Part shown: positions 25,684 through 37,345 of the stretch, one piece after another | Position numbering within the stretch: position 1 is the first letter of the stretch | How the letters are laid out: every line of letters starts with the position of its first letter | From: Diaporthe sp. PMI_573 | Lineage: Eukaryota; Ascomycota; Sordariomycetes; Diaporthales; Diaporthaceae | Assembly (NCBI GenBank): GCA_021399435.1 | Contig: JAJTUP010000012.1 | Location: 992,001-1,056,000, forward strand | DNA: 64,000 nt | Direction of reading: 5' to 3' | Translations under genes and position numbers: made by a program | The notes under the pieces: generated by a model | Databases searched by the model: none | Told to the model about the DNA's origin: nothing | The model's input: the letters and a program-made list of their open reading frames with translations, nothing else

Positions 25684-26860
25684 AGCATATTCACATGCGC
25701 CGTCGCCGTGTGTTGAGCCGGCAAGTCGGCGGTTGGGAGGCCCACCGGAGTGATCTTAAGAGGCCGAGAGCGTGGACGTGGACGTGGGCGTGAAATGAGA
25801 CGGGACGCGATGAGATTAGATGAATAAAAGACCAGCACCCTAGCATCGGCCCCGGTGTCTTGGGCCGAGGCTCTCGCCACTCTCGGGGCACTCATAGATA
25901 CTCGACTTTGGGTACAGGGGTCTGGTTTCCCAAGTTGCCCCGGGCCGATACTATACGCGTAGCGGGCATGAGGATTCCGACCAACCGTGTCCAGCCCGTG
26001 CTACTCACGAGCAAGGCACTGAACAATGCGTGGGCGACTTGTCCGTTGTGAGGCGGGTGCTACCTAGTATGCTGCACGGCTAGGTGGTTTCGACCCGCTG
26101 CTGTCACCGTGGGCCTCGCATTTCAGACCGGCCCCGGGAAGGTGCAGAGGCTACCTAGGAAAAGCCTGCCCCGTCCCGGCGACGTGCGGGTGCCTGTGCG
26201 GGTGTGCGAGGGCGCGGGCGTGCGGAGTAGCTGCTGAACTCGCGCCTGCCTGCGCCCACCCGGTGCTGCTCTACCCAGTCTGGTGTCTGGTCCAGTGGTA
26301 GGTAGTCTGAGGTTCGGGACCCCTGCGCACCTGGCAGATTAAACACATCTCCTTTTTTGCTGGGCCTGCTCATGCCGCAGACACTAGGTAGACAAGACAG
26401 CACCCCCGATCCCGAATTGATAAACTTTTCCCATTTCCCCATTATCACCGTCTTCCTTTCTTCTCTTCCCATCCCAACCCCCATTCTTCGACCCGGCCTT
26501 TTCCCCTCCCCCCTGCTTTGGCGCCGTGCTGTCTTTGCTTCGTTGCGGACGGTGGTTTTCTTTGGGGCCCTTGTTGTTGAGAGAGTCAATTACTTTCTTG
26601 TCCTTCCTTTTGTGCCCGCCGTCGCGAAAGCTAAGCTCAGCCAAGCTCAGCTTGGGGCAGAGGTCCTCGTAACAGACTTGAGCTATGTACGTCTTATAAT
26701 GCCAGCCGCCCACACGCTGCTGCTCCTTGCGGTACACTGGCCTTCATATCGTCTCCCAACGCACGCTTTCGCTTGTCCTGCAGGCGGATTTCCTGGCTGA
26801 CACTTTCTCTCCAGCAACAGTAGCCCTCGCATCCGCGCTCGCCGGACAACACGAGCCACA

Positions 26861-28092
26861 ATGGACAACGCAGCTTCCGCCACCTTCTACGAGCGGCTGC
26901 CGCTCCCGACCATCGACCGGCCCTTCGGGATCCAGCTATGGCCTATCTTTGACAAAGTCTGGACCTTTTTCGCCGGCTACCCAGTCAGCGAGTTCCGCTT
27001 CGTCGCCGGGGAGACGCCCATGTCCACTCTTAAGGAGACGGGCATTTTCGTCATCCTGTACTACATCGTTATTTTCGGTGGCCGCGAGCTCATGCGCCAC
27101 CGCGAGCCCTTCAAGCTCAAGGCATTCTTCCTGGTTCACAACTTCTACCTCACCGCCATCTCCGGTTTTCTGCTGGCCCTCTTCATTGAGCAACTTCTGC
27201 CTACGGTTGTCCGAAAAGGCTTGTTCTACTCCATCTGTGACCATGATGGTGGCTGGACCCAGCCTCTCGTTGTGCTCTACTACGTACGTCCGCGTTTCAC
27301 AGTGCTTGTGTTGAGTCCAGTCCCCAAAGCTGACCGCTCTTCTCACAGCTGAACTACCTTACCAAATATCTCGAGCTGCTGGACACTGTCTTCCTCTTCC
27401 TCAAGAAGAAGCCTCTGAGTGCGTATATCTCGGGGCCCATTTTGCCCCCCGGAAATGTGTACCTCGCTAACACGACCATACGTAGCCTTCCTTCACTGTT
27501 ACCACCATGGCGCCACCGCTGTCTTGTGCTACACCCAGCTACTCGGAAGTACCTCCGTGTCCTGGGTCGTCATCTCTCTGAACCTGACAGTCCACGTCCT
27601 CATGTACTGGTACTACTTCCAGAGCGCACGTGGCGTTCGTATCTGGTGGAAGGAGTGGGTTACTAGGCTCCAGATCATCCAGTTCATCATTGATCTCGGT
27701 CAGACTTCCCCAGTCGGGACACAACTGCGTGTAATCTTGGCTAACCAATCGCAGGTTTCGTCTATTTCGCGTCCTACACCTACTTTACTTCCACCTACTT
27801 CACCTGGATGCCCAACCATGGCAAATGTGCCGGCGAGGAGTTCGCCGCCTTTGCTGGCATCGGTGTTCTCACGTCCTACCTGGTCCTCTTCATCTCCTTC
27901 TACATTGCCACGTACAAGAAGGATTCCAAGCCCAACCACCGCAAGTCGCTCCGCCGCATGTCTCAGGCTCCTCTGCCCGATCCCCATGATCTCGTGCACG
28001 GTGTGTCCGGCAACAACGGCATCCTGAACGGAGAGGTCAAGACCACTGGCGCGAAGCCGAACGGCACTACCACACGGTCCCGAAAGGCGTAG
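26861..28092 (+). CDS. ELO-family very-long-chain fatty acid elongase
   Basis: Membrane-bound 3-ketoacyl-CoA synthase of the ER, condensing malonyl-CoA with long-chain acyl-CoA for sphingolipid and very-long-chain lipid synthesis. Four exons give 347 aa: 26861..27283, 27349..27418, 27486..27698 and 27755..28092. The diagnostic histidine box HCYHHG is formed across the exon 2/3 junction ([16 protein letters not shown]). Other family blocks are [39 protein letters not shown] and [20 protein letters not shown]. Several hydrophobic segments are visible, and the hydrophilic C-terminus is basic ([19 protein letters not shown] end). Which yeast elongase (ELO1/2/3) it corresponds to is not decided. 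It diverges from COX6 and converges with the DUF3455 gene. Confidence 0.95.
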
Positions 28093-29332
28093 CGGCCTCA
28101 ACGGTTCTCGAACGAGTAGGAGCAATTGGAAAACAACGTCCAGGAAGCGTTGTGTGCAATCGGCGACCCGCAGCCACAATTGTTCAGACATGGCCGAGGC
28201 TGAGCGTGCCATTGGCGCAAGGATACAGGGACTAAAGCTGCAAGCGATATTGGGGTCTGCGGCTGTAATGTAGTGTTTTTGAATATGTTATGTACCCGTC
28301 AGCGTTGTGGGAACCGTGGTAACCCGTGTGGGCGGGTTTGTTGTTCCGGGCACTGGCGCCGTCGAAAAGTTGGGTGGGTTACTGTTGATTGAGTGTTGGG
28401 ACATGCGAAATGATTCATCCGTCCGGGGCGGCCTTTTGGGACAAAGACAAGACACTGGGACACGGAAGAGCTCGGGCGAGGCTCATTGACGACCAAGGTA
28501 ACGCAGCCGGACTTTCTCAGCCTCACCTTCTTTCGAGGTGCCGAGAAGCTGTCTTACCACTTTCACGACTTCGCTGTCACATATTGGCATTAGAACTTTC
28601 TGTGCCCAGTGCGCCAGATAGGGCGCTGGTGCCAGGATAATGCATAATAACTGGTCTTAGGACGTCGAAACACCCTCTTGCCCCGTTCTCGATCAAATTC
28701 GCTCCGCACAAGTCTGTGCCTGTGTTGTAGAAACCTGATGACATGTTGGACTGGACGGGTACGGGTACAGTGCAGGTGTCCCATTGGTTTGCAACTGAAA
28801 GCGACCCGACCCAATGCTGTAACAGCCATGCACATATCGCTTGCCGTGTAGTTGAACTTGTCGGTCCGCCAGGCGTGTTGGGATCAAGACACTGCAAGAG
28901 GTTGGTTTCGAGTCCCCAATGTTGGGATATGGTGACAGAGACAAAGCTGAAGTCTGACAAGATGCCATCCATCTGATGGATCACACCCTCCCGCCCTACC
29001 AAGTGACATTGAATGTAACCCACCAAGCCCCAAGGGATCCGACTCTGCTGTAACCACGCCTATTTTCCCCTGCATCTGTGCCTAGGGGGCCAAGGGAAAA
29101 GCAAGAGCCTAGCCCTTTTCCAAGGGGGGATTTGGGGAAGGCCAAGATGAGATCGGGGAGTTGGTGGGAGGTGAGATCGTGCAGTGTATCTATGTCTTCG
29201 CATCCTCAGCTTGTGTTTCGCACCGCAGCGTTGGGGGGCTTACCTGCGCTCCTGAGTGTCATCATCTTTTGGGACCAACGTGCATGCAGAGGAGGGCTTT
29301 TGAGAATAACTTTGTGACGTTCCTCACACCCA

Positions 29333-29333
<1 letters not shown>

Positions 29334-29369
<36 letters not shown>
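29334..29369 (+). repeat. (CA)18 microsatellite
   Basis: A perfect dinucleotide run of about 36 bp in the ELO/DUF3455 intergenic region. Length is likely polymorphic between isolates. Confidence 0.95.
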
Positions 29370-29372
<3 letters not shown>

Positions 29373-29637
29373 CGAAAGTAAACCCTGTCAGGAACCTCCA
29401 GAACGAAGTTGGGCTGGCACATCTGGCCCAACTTCAGCCGCATGCATCAAAGCTTATGGTGTGTTCATCCGGAGCCCCGTGTGCCTGCCTCACACACCCC
29501 CCGCGTTCCCGGCTGCCCGATTCCGGCGGGTGCAGTGTGGTTATCGATCACCATTTTGGGTTAAGGTTGGCAGCTGAGACCCGATGATCAAGTGGGTGGC
29601 AGCTCGTCAGGCATTCTCGATGAGACCGATGTTTTGT

Positions 29638-29640
<3 letters not shown>

Positions 29641-29684
<44 letters not shown>
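29641..29684 (+). repeat. (AG)22 microsatellite
   Basis: A perfect purine-only dinucleotide run of 44 bp, about 370 bp downstream of the DUF3455 stop codon. Homopurine tracts of this length can form triplex DNA; that is inference. Confidence 0.95.
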
Positions 29685-29689
<5 letters not shown>

Positions 29690-30057
29690 CTTGCGATTAG
29701 GGGCTCGCACGGCACAAGGCATATTTTCACAAGGGCACCGATTGGACCGAGATACACGCAAACGGAAAGACGGGCATGGAGTCTATGTTGCAGAGGGATT
29801 AGAAGGTTTATTGGTGTTGGCGTGCTATGTGTCAAGCCAGTTCCTACGCCGGCCTCTCGATCCTCCCGCCGTCAACACCCTGGGTGGAGCCGGCCGGGAA
29901 GAGAGAACAACCCCCCCTCCGGGAAGAGAAAGAAAAACCTAAGGAACGCCCTGACGCCTCGACTATGGTATCGCACTTTGTGAAGAGAAGAAAAAAGAAA
30001 AGCGAGATGTGTATGTGTGTGTGTCATGGTACCCACGGCACTATGGCCTCTCTTTGT

Positions 30058-31016
30058 TCATGACTCGGACTCGAAGAACCAGTACCTAAAAAAGCGGTTG
30101 TTAGTGGGACTGAATTGGGAACTAACGGGTCAAGAAGGAAGTGATGGTACTTACTGTGCGCTGTACTCGACCTGGAATGAGGCAGGCATGCCGGCACACG
30201 TGCTCGGTGCGCTGCCGCCAGCCGTCTCGACGCGGTAGACCTCCTGCAGGCGGCCGGTGGCGCCCTCCTTGGCCGTGAGCTTGAGCCAGGGGACGGCCTT
30301 CTCGCCCAGCTGGCCCTTGGGGGCGTCTGCGGGAGCGCTGACGGCGGCGTTCTTGGCGCAGGGGATGACGCCCAGCTTGAGGCTGTCGGTGTCGAGGGTG
30401 AAGTAGGGCGTGGTGCTGTCGGTGAAGTAGTGGTGCCCGCTGATGACGTAGTTGCCCGGGGCCAGCCTGGTGTTGCCCGAGGTGGGCAGCAGGTTCTTGG
30501 TGTAGGCGCCGGAGGTCGGGGCGGTCAGGTTGAAGGCCATGGAGACGCGGGGCAGCATGTTCAGCAGGTCCGGGTAGGTGCCGGCGATGCAGCTGGCGTT
30601 GAAGAGGGTGGCGACGGCGCCGGCGGCGGTGGGCGCCGCCGTGGTGTTTGTGGTGTCGCAGGTGTAGTTCTGGGTGCCGCGGCCGATGGCGACGTGCTTG
30701 AGGATCAGACCCTCGGTGACGTCCGGGAGGGCTTCAGGTGCTGGGGGGTTCTATGTTAGTCTCACTTCTTCTGTGTGCGTGCATTGTCTGGATGGAACTT
30801 ACTCGCGACTGGAAGCTTCGCAGCACTCATATCGCAGGTGGGTGCTCGGGACATCTGCCTGCCCTCCTGGGTCTTCTGCGCCAACATGTTGAAGTATTGG
30901 GAGAGGTCGTTCATGGCGTCACCTGGCAGGGCGGCCTTGACATTGAGGTCCGGGTAGACGGGGGCGGCGAAGACCGAAGCACAGAGTGCTGGGAAGAAGA
31001 TTGACGAAGCGCGCAT
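30058..31016 (-). CDS. secreted DUF3455-family protein
   Basis: Small secreted protein of unknown function, resembling the fungal DUF3455 family. Three exons give 275 aa: 31016..30803, 30740..30155 and 30085..30058. The last carries only QYWFFESES. The N-terminus MRASSIFFPALCASVFAAPV is a clear signal peptide with likely cleavage around FAA. Family features are PEALPDVTEGLILKHVAIGR, GTQNYTC directly after it, the middle segment YVISGHHYFTDSTTPYFTLD, and the end block LQEVYRVETAGGSAPSTCAG followed by the YSAQYWF end. The few cysteines could form disulphides. A (TG)23 repeat lies 61-106 bp upstream of the start, in the promoter or leader. The family is annotated only as a domain of unknown function, so I assign no role. 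Confidence 0.86.
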
Positions 31017-31074
31017 CTTGTCTGTGTGTGCCGGTATGGCCTGTTTTGAGGATGAGTAGGTTGGTGGTGGCGGT

Positions 31075-31076
<2 letters not shown>

Positions 31077-31122
<46 letters not shown>
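31077..31122 (+). repeat. (TG)23 microsatellite
   Basis: A perfect 46-bp dinucleotide run whose left end is 61 bp upstream of the DUF3455 start codon. It is close enough to lie in the promoter or leader, so repeat-length change could affect expression; that is inference. Confidence 0.95.
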
Positions 31123-31123
<1 letters not shown>

Positions 31124-33318
31124 TGTGAGGCGAGGGTGAGGTTGAGGGAGTATCTGCCTCGAGATTGGCCGTAATTTGTTTTTTTTTCCCCCCTTCGTTT
31201 GTTCTTTCACTCGTGACGGACGTCGAATAAGAGACAGACGCAGACACAGAAACAGCAAAACCCAGATAGTAGGAAAAGCCTTTGACGAGAGCAAGGAAAG
31301 AAAACCCAACAGAGAGACTGAAGGAAAGAAAGAGAGGAAATAGGAAGGAACAACGAGGAAATCGAGACTATATGAAAATGGAATGAGCTTCACAGACGGG
31401 CATGGGCATGGTGTTGAAGTGTGTGTGGGAGGACATGCTTTTATCTGTGCAGTCCCCACATTGCAGACATGGGCGAACATGCAGGCTGGCCTGCCTCGAC
31501 GAGCAGGTCGGCGGCACGCACACATGGCTGCAGGCCCATAGTAGCAGGTAGACGTTACCCAGAATAGAGCGTGGGTAGCAGCCCGTACGTAGCACGTACA
31601 TATGGGATACAGTAGCTCATGTGAGTTGCAGGTGGGATGGGAAGCAACGGTGAAAGATGAGTGGACGGAGCGGCTCATGTGCGGCAGGGGTGGCGTCCAG
31701 GGAAGGAGCATGTCGGCCTGTCGCTTCCCACCCCCCTGTCCCATGTCCTGCAGGCGCTTGAGCAGCGAAGGAGAAGGGGTGCAGCGACAAAACGAGAGGG
31801 GTGTCAAGGCCACACATGCGCCTTGGGAGAGTTTGTGCGAGACAACACACGGGGAAGGTTGGTGCGAGGCAACACAGAGCAGACATGCACATGTAGCTCG
31901 TCACTGGTCCTCTTTCCGTCTGGTGTTCGACCAGTACCACAATGTTTGTTGCAGATTGCAGACTCAAATTATTAGTGTACACGGTAACAGTAGTGTAGAT
32001 GCAGATTGAAGATGCCGAGTCCCGCCTCTCGCTTGCAGTGCCCAGTGCAGTCCCCAAGCCCCACCCGGCGGTTAAAAAAGAGGGCAGGCCCTAAATTCTA
32101 GAAATAGACACACCCGCCCGCTAGGCCTTCTCCTCGGACCACGCTGCACGGAGGGCCGGCAATAGAGTATCCCCTGGGCGTGGGACAGGCGGGAGCGCGT
32201 CCACAGGCCAATGGAAACGCGCCCCCCCCGGCTCGACGGGTGTCCACTCTGGGCAACACACACCAGCAACACCCGGGCTACCATCCGGTCTAATACTGCA
32301 CCCAAGAGCAGAGTAGTGCGCCGGCGGCTCGCCGTGCAACGTGGAATTTCCCATCCCCCAACCCCGGCCCAGCCACACATCAGCTGCTCCCTGCCTTCTA
32401 AGCTTATGACTTGCACTGTGTAGTGCCGACACTAGGTACTTAGATTACACTGCAACACTCCACCTCGCAGGCGGTCTACCTACTGCGGGTACTGCAAGGC
32501 CACACCTGGCCGCCTCAACGGGCCAGCGTCTATTTTGTCCCTGGTCAGCGCTTTCCTGCCCCGCTCATCTCATCTCATCCCCCTCTCACCTCTTCTTATT
32601 GATAGATACTGTGTAGTCTATCATTTGCTCGGTCCATGGCCGCCCGTTGAGGACTTCCAGAAGCAACGGCGAAAGAAAGTTAGGACAGGTGGGGGTTCAG
32701 CATGTGGAGACCCAGAGCTGGTGGGTTGATGTTCGATGTTTGATGCTCGCGACATCTCGCCCCAGATCTCCGGCGACAAACAAAACTTATCCACTTGTTG
32801 CTTCTCCATCTGTGCTTCCTCAGATCTCGGTCCCAAGATCCCCCCTCTGACAAGTCGAGCCAAGATGCCAGTCGGGGCTGATCTGCCGCCCGTCATACAC
32901 AACAGGAATGAGGTGGGTTACATAGTACAGCTATCCAAGTTTATCATAGACCCCTCTGCCAGCCGTCGGCGACATCTAGACTATATGGTGTCCACATGTT
33001 CATGCAGAAGCCTCCTACTTCCCCGAAAGCCAATTGGTCCGGCCCCAGAGACACGGGAGATGATGGGTTGCCAGTTGGCGCCAACGGGCCAGCCACCCAA
33101 GATCCAATCCTCCAGCTCTCAGAGCCAAAAGATGACCTACATACCCGCCCCTCCGCCTCCGAGCCCTCTTATAGCTACCACACACACCCTCCTCCAACAC
33201 CCCGGCACACACACCCTCTTCGCACCCTCGCTCCCTCTTTCTCGCTCTCGTCTGGCCAACCACCAACGGCGCACACTCCTGCGCTAAGCAAGGGAGACAC
33301 AACAAGAAAGAAAAAAAA

Positions 33319-34368
33319 TCAAGAATATCTCTGGCTCATATCTTGGTACTTCTTGGTGCGAGCCGACAGACACGGTCCACGAGACCCGTCAGGAAACAAC
33401 TGCATCTCCACCAAACAGCTTTCTGATACGTCGGAATGGTCCTCGACGCGTGTTCCCAATGACCTCCCCCTCCCTTGGCCAATCCGGATCAAATCAACCG
33501 TCAAACCCTGGCAACACCTACGAAAAAAAACCCGTGATGGAGGGGTCGCTGAGCAGTAGCAATACATCATTAGAGCCTGCAGCCCACCTCCCAAGCGTAG
33601 ACTCTGTCTTGGGCTGAATATCCAGAGGTATATGTGTGGAGCAGATTGGCGTCCCTCGGGCATCTGATTCGCAGTCACGCTGGCCCTCCCCTCTGCGCAG
33701 CGAACAGAAACACATCTCTTGGCTTCTCTTGGCTGGCAGATATAGTACACAGAGCCGGCGGGAAGCGCCAGCCCAGAGAACTGCAATGCAGCACGCAGAG
33801 TGGTCCGGTTTGAATTCCCGCTCCACAAATGATCCCAGGATCCGATCTTCTTTCGCCCCTGCCAGCGATCAATCTCCCTCCACAATAGAAACAGAACAAG
33901 ACGAACTTGTATTGACCAATTGAGCCTCCCTGTTTTTGCCACATGGATTATTTGTGAATACTCCAATACGTGCGTCCAAGTACTGAGACCAATGTGACCA
34001 GCTGGGCACGTGCCCGGCTGGGCTTCGAGGCCTACACCACAAGGCTCCACGGGGGAGTAAAGCTGCTGGAACCGTGTGAGGCAGGCGGCAAGGAGCCCGT
34101 CCCCGTTACACCAATAAGGGGGCATCGGAACCCACTCAGAGGACTCAGCATTCGCCGCGGGAACCGCCATGCTGATCTCAAAGCAACATGAACAGCCAGT
34201 CATGATAACCCTTCGGACCGCCGGCATAGGGCGTGAGAGGCCTGCCAAAAGTTCATGGACATCAGTCATTGAGACTGCCCGTAGATATGTATTGACCGCT
34301 CGCTTGCTTTTGATGACGACCATGCTTGAAGCCCCCCTTCCCCCCCTCCGAATCCTGGGACCAATCAA
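33319..34368 (-). other. orphan 349-codon open frame, unlikely but possible gene
   Basis: An uninterrupted minus-strand frame begins 107 bp after the AP-1 gamma stop, in a different phase, so it is not a read-through extension. I recognise no domain. The amino-acid mix (many Cys, Trp, Arg, clustered Met) resembles translated non-coding DNA. No signal peptide is evident. A frame this long is improbable by chance at near-even base composition, which is the only argument for coding. It may be an orphan gene, part of the AP-1 gamma 3' region, or chance. Confidence 0.2.
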
Positions 34369-34474
34369 GACGCCTCTGCGTTAGCTCTTTACATCCCCAT
34401 CCGTTATCGTTCTCACCCATCAACCTTCTATATCTTGATTTCGAGTTTCATTCGTTGCTCATTCGCCAGTCCAC

Positions 34475-37345
34475 TCACGATGGCTCCGCCCAGTTCACCT
34501 GGTCCATCACCTGCCCGGCCGAGGGATGTGCGTACTGGACCCTTAAACGCAGACGTAAAGGCTAAGCATCCAGATATGTTAGTGAGAAAACAAGATTAAT
34601 CTCGTAGGCACGTCTTGCACTTACACCTTTGACTCCCTGCACCCTCATAGCCTGCGTGGCCTCCGTCCCGGGCGCCAGCTCCGAGTTCGATATGCTATTG
34701 AGCTGCAACTTCTGGCTCTTGGGCACGGCCGCCTGCACTCCGACGTTCGACAGCGGGCCCCCTGACGCATTCCTAAATCGCGCGACGGCCTGCACAATAC
34801 CCTCGGCATTGCGCTGTGTAGCAATAGTCACCACAACGCCGTTGTTGTTGTAACAAGGGAAGCCGGCCGGTGCTGCTGCCTGCGGTGCGGGAGAGGATGA
34901 GCCCATCTGGCCAAGAAGGTCGAGTCCTGAAGACGGTGGTGCCGCGGCGCCAGCGGCCTGAGGGGGTGGCGTAGCCTGCGCAGGGCCAGAGCCGAAGAGA
35001 TCCATGATGGCGGACACGTTGGATTGAGGTGTTGGCGTGCCGGTGTTTGATGATGTTGGCGGTGGTGATGTCGTGCCACCGAGTATATCAGCAAGAAGAT
35101 CTGCGTTATTCTGAGAGTTGCCGTTGGCAGGAGCCGGAGACGGGGCGCTGTCACCCATGATATCCATGAGCAGATCCTGTTCTGAGACCTTGATAGGCTT
35201 CGACCTCCTGTTCGCCTTCTTCTTTTCCTTGGCGGACTTTTCGCCGAGGACGCGGTTCTCTTCCTTGATCTGCGGCGGTGGCATCTTCTCGAGAACACCG
35301 CGCCGAAGCTGGTCGTGATCAAACAAATTCAGGTACTCGACAGCACGCTGTTGGACCTCGACATCCAAGCTTGTCTGGTGGTTCTGGAGTAATTTCTTTA
35401 CTCTCTGAACTTGCGTTGCGTCTGACAGCCTGGTTGTCAGTTTGATCAACGCGTTAACGATGTACTCAGTGGTGACTTGGGTGGCGAAGTTGCTGTTCAG
35501 GATGGTGGAGAAGAGGTCGATGATCTCGTGCTCTTTGACCTCTTTCACGAGTTCCTCCTCCTCGTATTGCCCACCCCTGAGCAGCACATCACCGTATTCT
35601 CCGATACACCATGCTCCTGCCTGCGTCAAGCTCTCCTGGGTGATGTCCTTCTTGAGACTTGTGTACAGCTTCTGGACCGCGTATGTCTGGAGCTCCGGGG
35701 TCGTTGCAATTAGTCGAATGACAGAAGACATGATGGGCTCCTTCACGTAGTTTCCAGCCAATGCCAAGACCCTCAGCATGGTATCAACGTGCCACCTCTT
35801 GTTCGGCGCATACCGGTCGGCCGCAATGCCGATTTGTGTCGTCAGGGTAGGCTTGAACTCGTTATCCGCGACCTCCAAGAAGGCCAAGAGCTCCCTGATC
35901 AGCACCCTGACGTTGCTCTCGTTGATGAGCGTGAAACTGAGGTCGAGGGCACGGCGCCTAATGCTGATGTCTGGGTCTCTGAGACACTCGAGGATCGTGT
36001 TTCGATGTCTCTGCACAGCGTTCGGCTCGATAGCGACAACCTTGATGAGGGTGTTGAGTGCGACGTAACGGATATTATTGTCCCTGTTGGTGAGGAACTT
36101 GCCAAGGATGTTGACACCGAGCACCCTTAGACCAGAGTCGGCTTCGATGTCGAGGATCGTTCGCACCGCCTCGTACAGGATCGAATTGCCGACGTTCTTG
36201 GAGGAGTCGGTGTTTGTCGCAACCTGCGCGAGAATGTCGTTTATCTGCTCGCTGATCTGGGCATCGCCTCTGGCCAGGACTCGGAGCAGATGTAGGATTT
36301 TGACCTGGATGAAGGGATCCGTGATTCCCATGACATCATGTTCAGGGGCGTAGCCAGAGGATGCCAGTCCCTTCAATGTCCTGACTAGTATGGGCACGAA
36401 CTGTCTGAACTTCTCGACAATAGCCTCCTCGCCGCCTTCCTCCTCCTCGTCTGCCTCACAGAGACTCGTCACCAGTGTCAGTCCACACAGGAGCACGCCA
36501 TGATTCCTGTCCTGAAGCAGGGCCGTGGCCTTTTCGACAAAGTGCTCCTGCAGGTCTGGTACTTTTCGACATATCCTCATGGCGCAGAGAGCGGCTTTCC
36601 TTCGAATATACGGGTTCGCGGTCGAGACAAGCTTTTCGATCTCGGAAAACAGATCCCGGGACATCTCGATTGAGGCAATGTTGCCGAGGGTGCAGAGGGC
36701 GAGGCCGACGACATACTGGTTCGAGTGGGCGAGATCACTGGGACGATGTGAGCAGAGTGCATCATGGGGGGATGTCGCTGCAGTTCAGCGTACTTCTGTA
36801 GCGAGTTCGTCACCAGTGTAAGCACCTCCTGGTTCTCATCCAACAGCAAGCTCGTGGCCAGGTGGCCTAGACGTTTGTCGGCGAATCGTGGTGACGCGAG
36901 GAGCTTGAGACACTCGATCTGGCCGAAATGGGTTCTCTCGCCCAGGGTGAAGAGGTAGAGCAGCTTGGCAACATTGTTGCGCCTGTGACAGAGCACGCAC
37001 GAGTTATCATCAGCATGTGTTCCTATCCAGTGACTTGTCGCATCGGGCGGGACAGCGGGGTGCTGTAATCAGGAAGCAGGCAGCTGCAGGGGGGGGGCAC
37101 ACACCGGACCTGGTGATCGTGGCTTTCCTCGCGGAAGCTGGCTCGTATGGATGCACTCTCCTTCTGGATGACGGCGCGCTCGTCGGCGATGGTCTTTGCG
37201 GCGCGGACGTTCCGTATGAACTGCTTGACTGAGATGTGGCCGTCTAGTGTCAGCGACTTCAGATCCATGTTGGCTGCCCTTGTGGCTGCGATGGGAGCAG
37301 GGCGTGGGTGTGGTGTTGAATGGGGCCGGGCTCACGGGAGGCCAT
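34475..37345 (-). CDS. APL4: AP-1 complex subunit gamma (gamma-adaptin)
   Basis: Large subunit of the AP-1 clathrin adaptor for trans-Golgi/endosome transport. Five exons give 840 aa: 37345..37336, 37228..37105, 36982..36794, 36737..34625 and 34561..34475. The first coding exon is 10 nt. Splicing to 37228 gives [20 protein letters not shown], the family start, whereas the in-frame ATG at 37268 lies in intron 1. Next come [40 protein letters not shown] and [20 protein letters not shown]. Armadillo-like repeats fill residues up to about 590. The hinge has clathrin-box-like LLDLLG/DLLADIL motifs and a Lys-rich [11 protein letters not shown]. The ear begins near [17 protein letters not shown] 63-nt terminal intron restores the conserved end [13 protein letters not shown] ... 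VNWAEPS. Retaining it would truncate the ear. Tandem with GH47, 625 bp apart. Confidence 0.96.

Larger units (their letters stand above)
24711..26860. other. divergent upstream region, COX6 / ELO, with minisatellites
   Basis: 2.15 kb between two start codons facing apart. It holds CCAAT cores near COX6 (25026-25030 and 25083-25090), three short tandem-repeat patches (about 25379-25403, 25638-25683 and 25770-25795), and a long pyrimidine-rich tract at about 26428-26520 on the ELO side, typical of strong fungal promoters. No gene is recognised. Confidence 0.5.
28093..30057. other. convergent 3' region, ELO / DUF3455, with microsatellites
   Basis: 1.97 kb between facing stop codons. It contains a CA repeat (29334-29369) and a GA repeat (29641-29684). 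A minus-strand frame of 149 codons (28577-29026) has a few cysteines but no recognisable family or signal peptide, so it is not called as a gene. Confidence 0.45.
31017..34474. other. intergenic, DUF3455 upstream and AP-1 gamma 3' flank
   Basis: 3.46 kb between two minus-strand genes. It holds a (TG)23 repeat beside the DUF3455 start, a pyrimidine-rich stretch at about 33170-33260, and an unusually long minus-strand open frame at 33319-34368 (listed separately). A 300-codon minus frame at 30911-31813 is only the TG repeat read as His-Thr and is dismissed. Confidence 0.45.

Noticed and set aside
26281..26320. tRNA-like A-box and B-box words
   Set aside because: A tggtccagtgg-like and a ggttcgggacc-like word occur only about 23 nt apart, too close for a tRNA, and no acceptor stem pairs. 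Rejected.
28577..29026. 149-codon minus-strand frame in the ELO/DUF3455 gap
   Set aside because: It has several cysteines but no signal peptide, no family and no splice-supported extension. I leave it uncalled.
30911..31813. 300-codon minus-strand frame with a His-Thr run
   Set aside because: The (TG)23 repeat has no stop codons in this phase and simply extends the frame. It overlaps the DUF3455 first exon and its promoter. Not a gene.
37266..37268. ATG at 37268 as AP-1 gamma start
   Set aside because: The residues it adds do not match the family, whereas splicing from the 10-nt exon at 37345-37336 gives MASLKQFIRN. The ATG lies inside intron 1.
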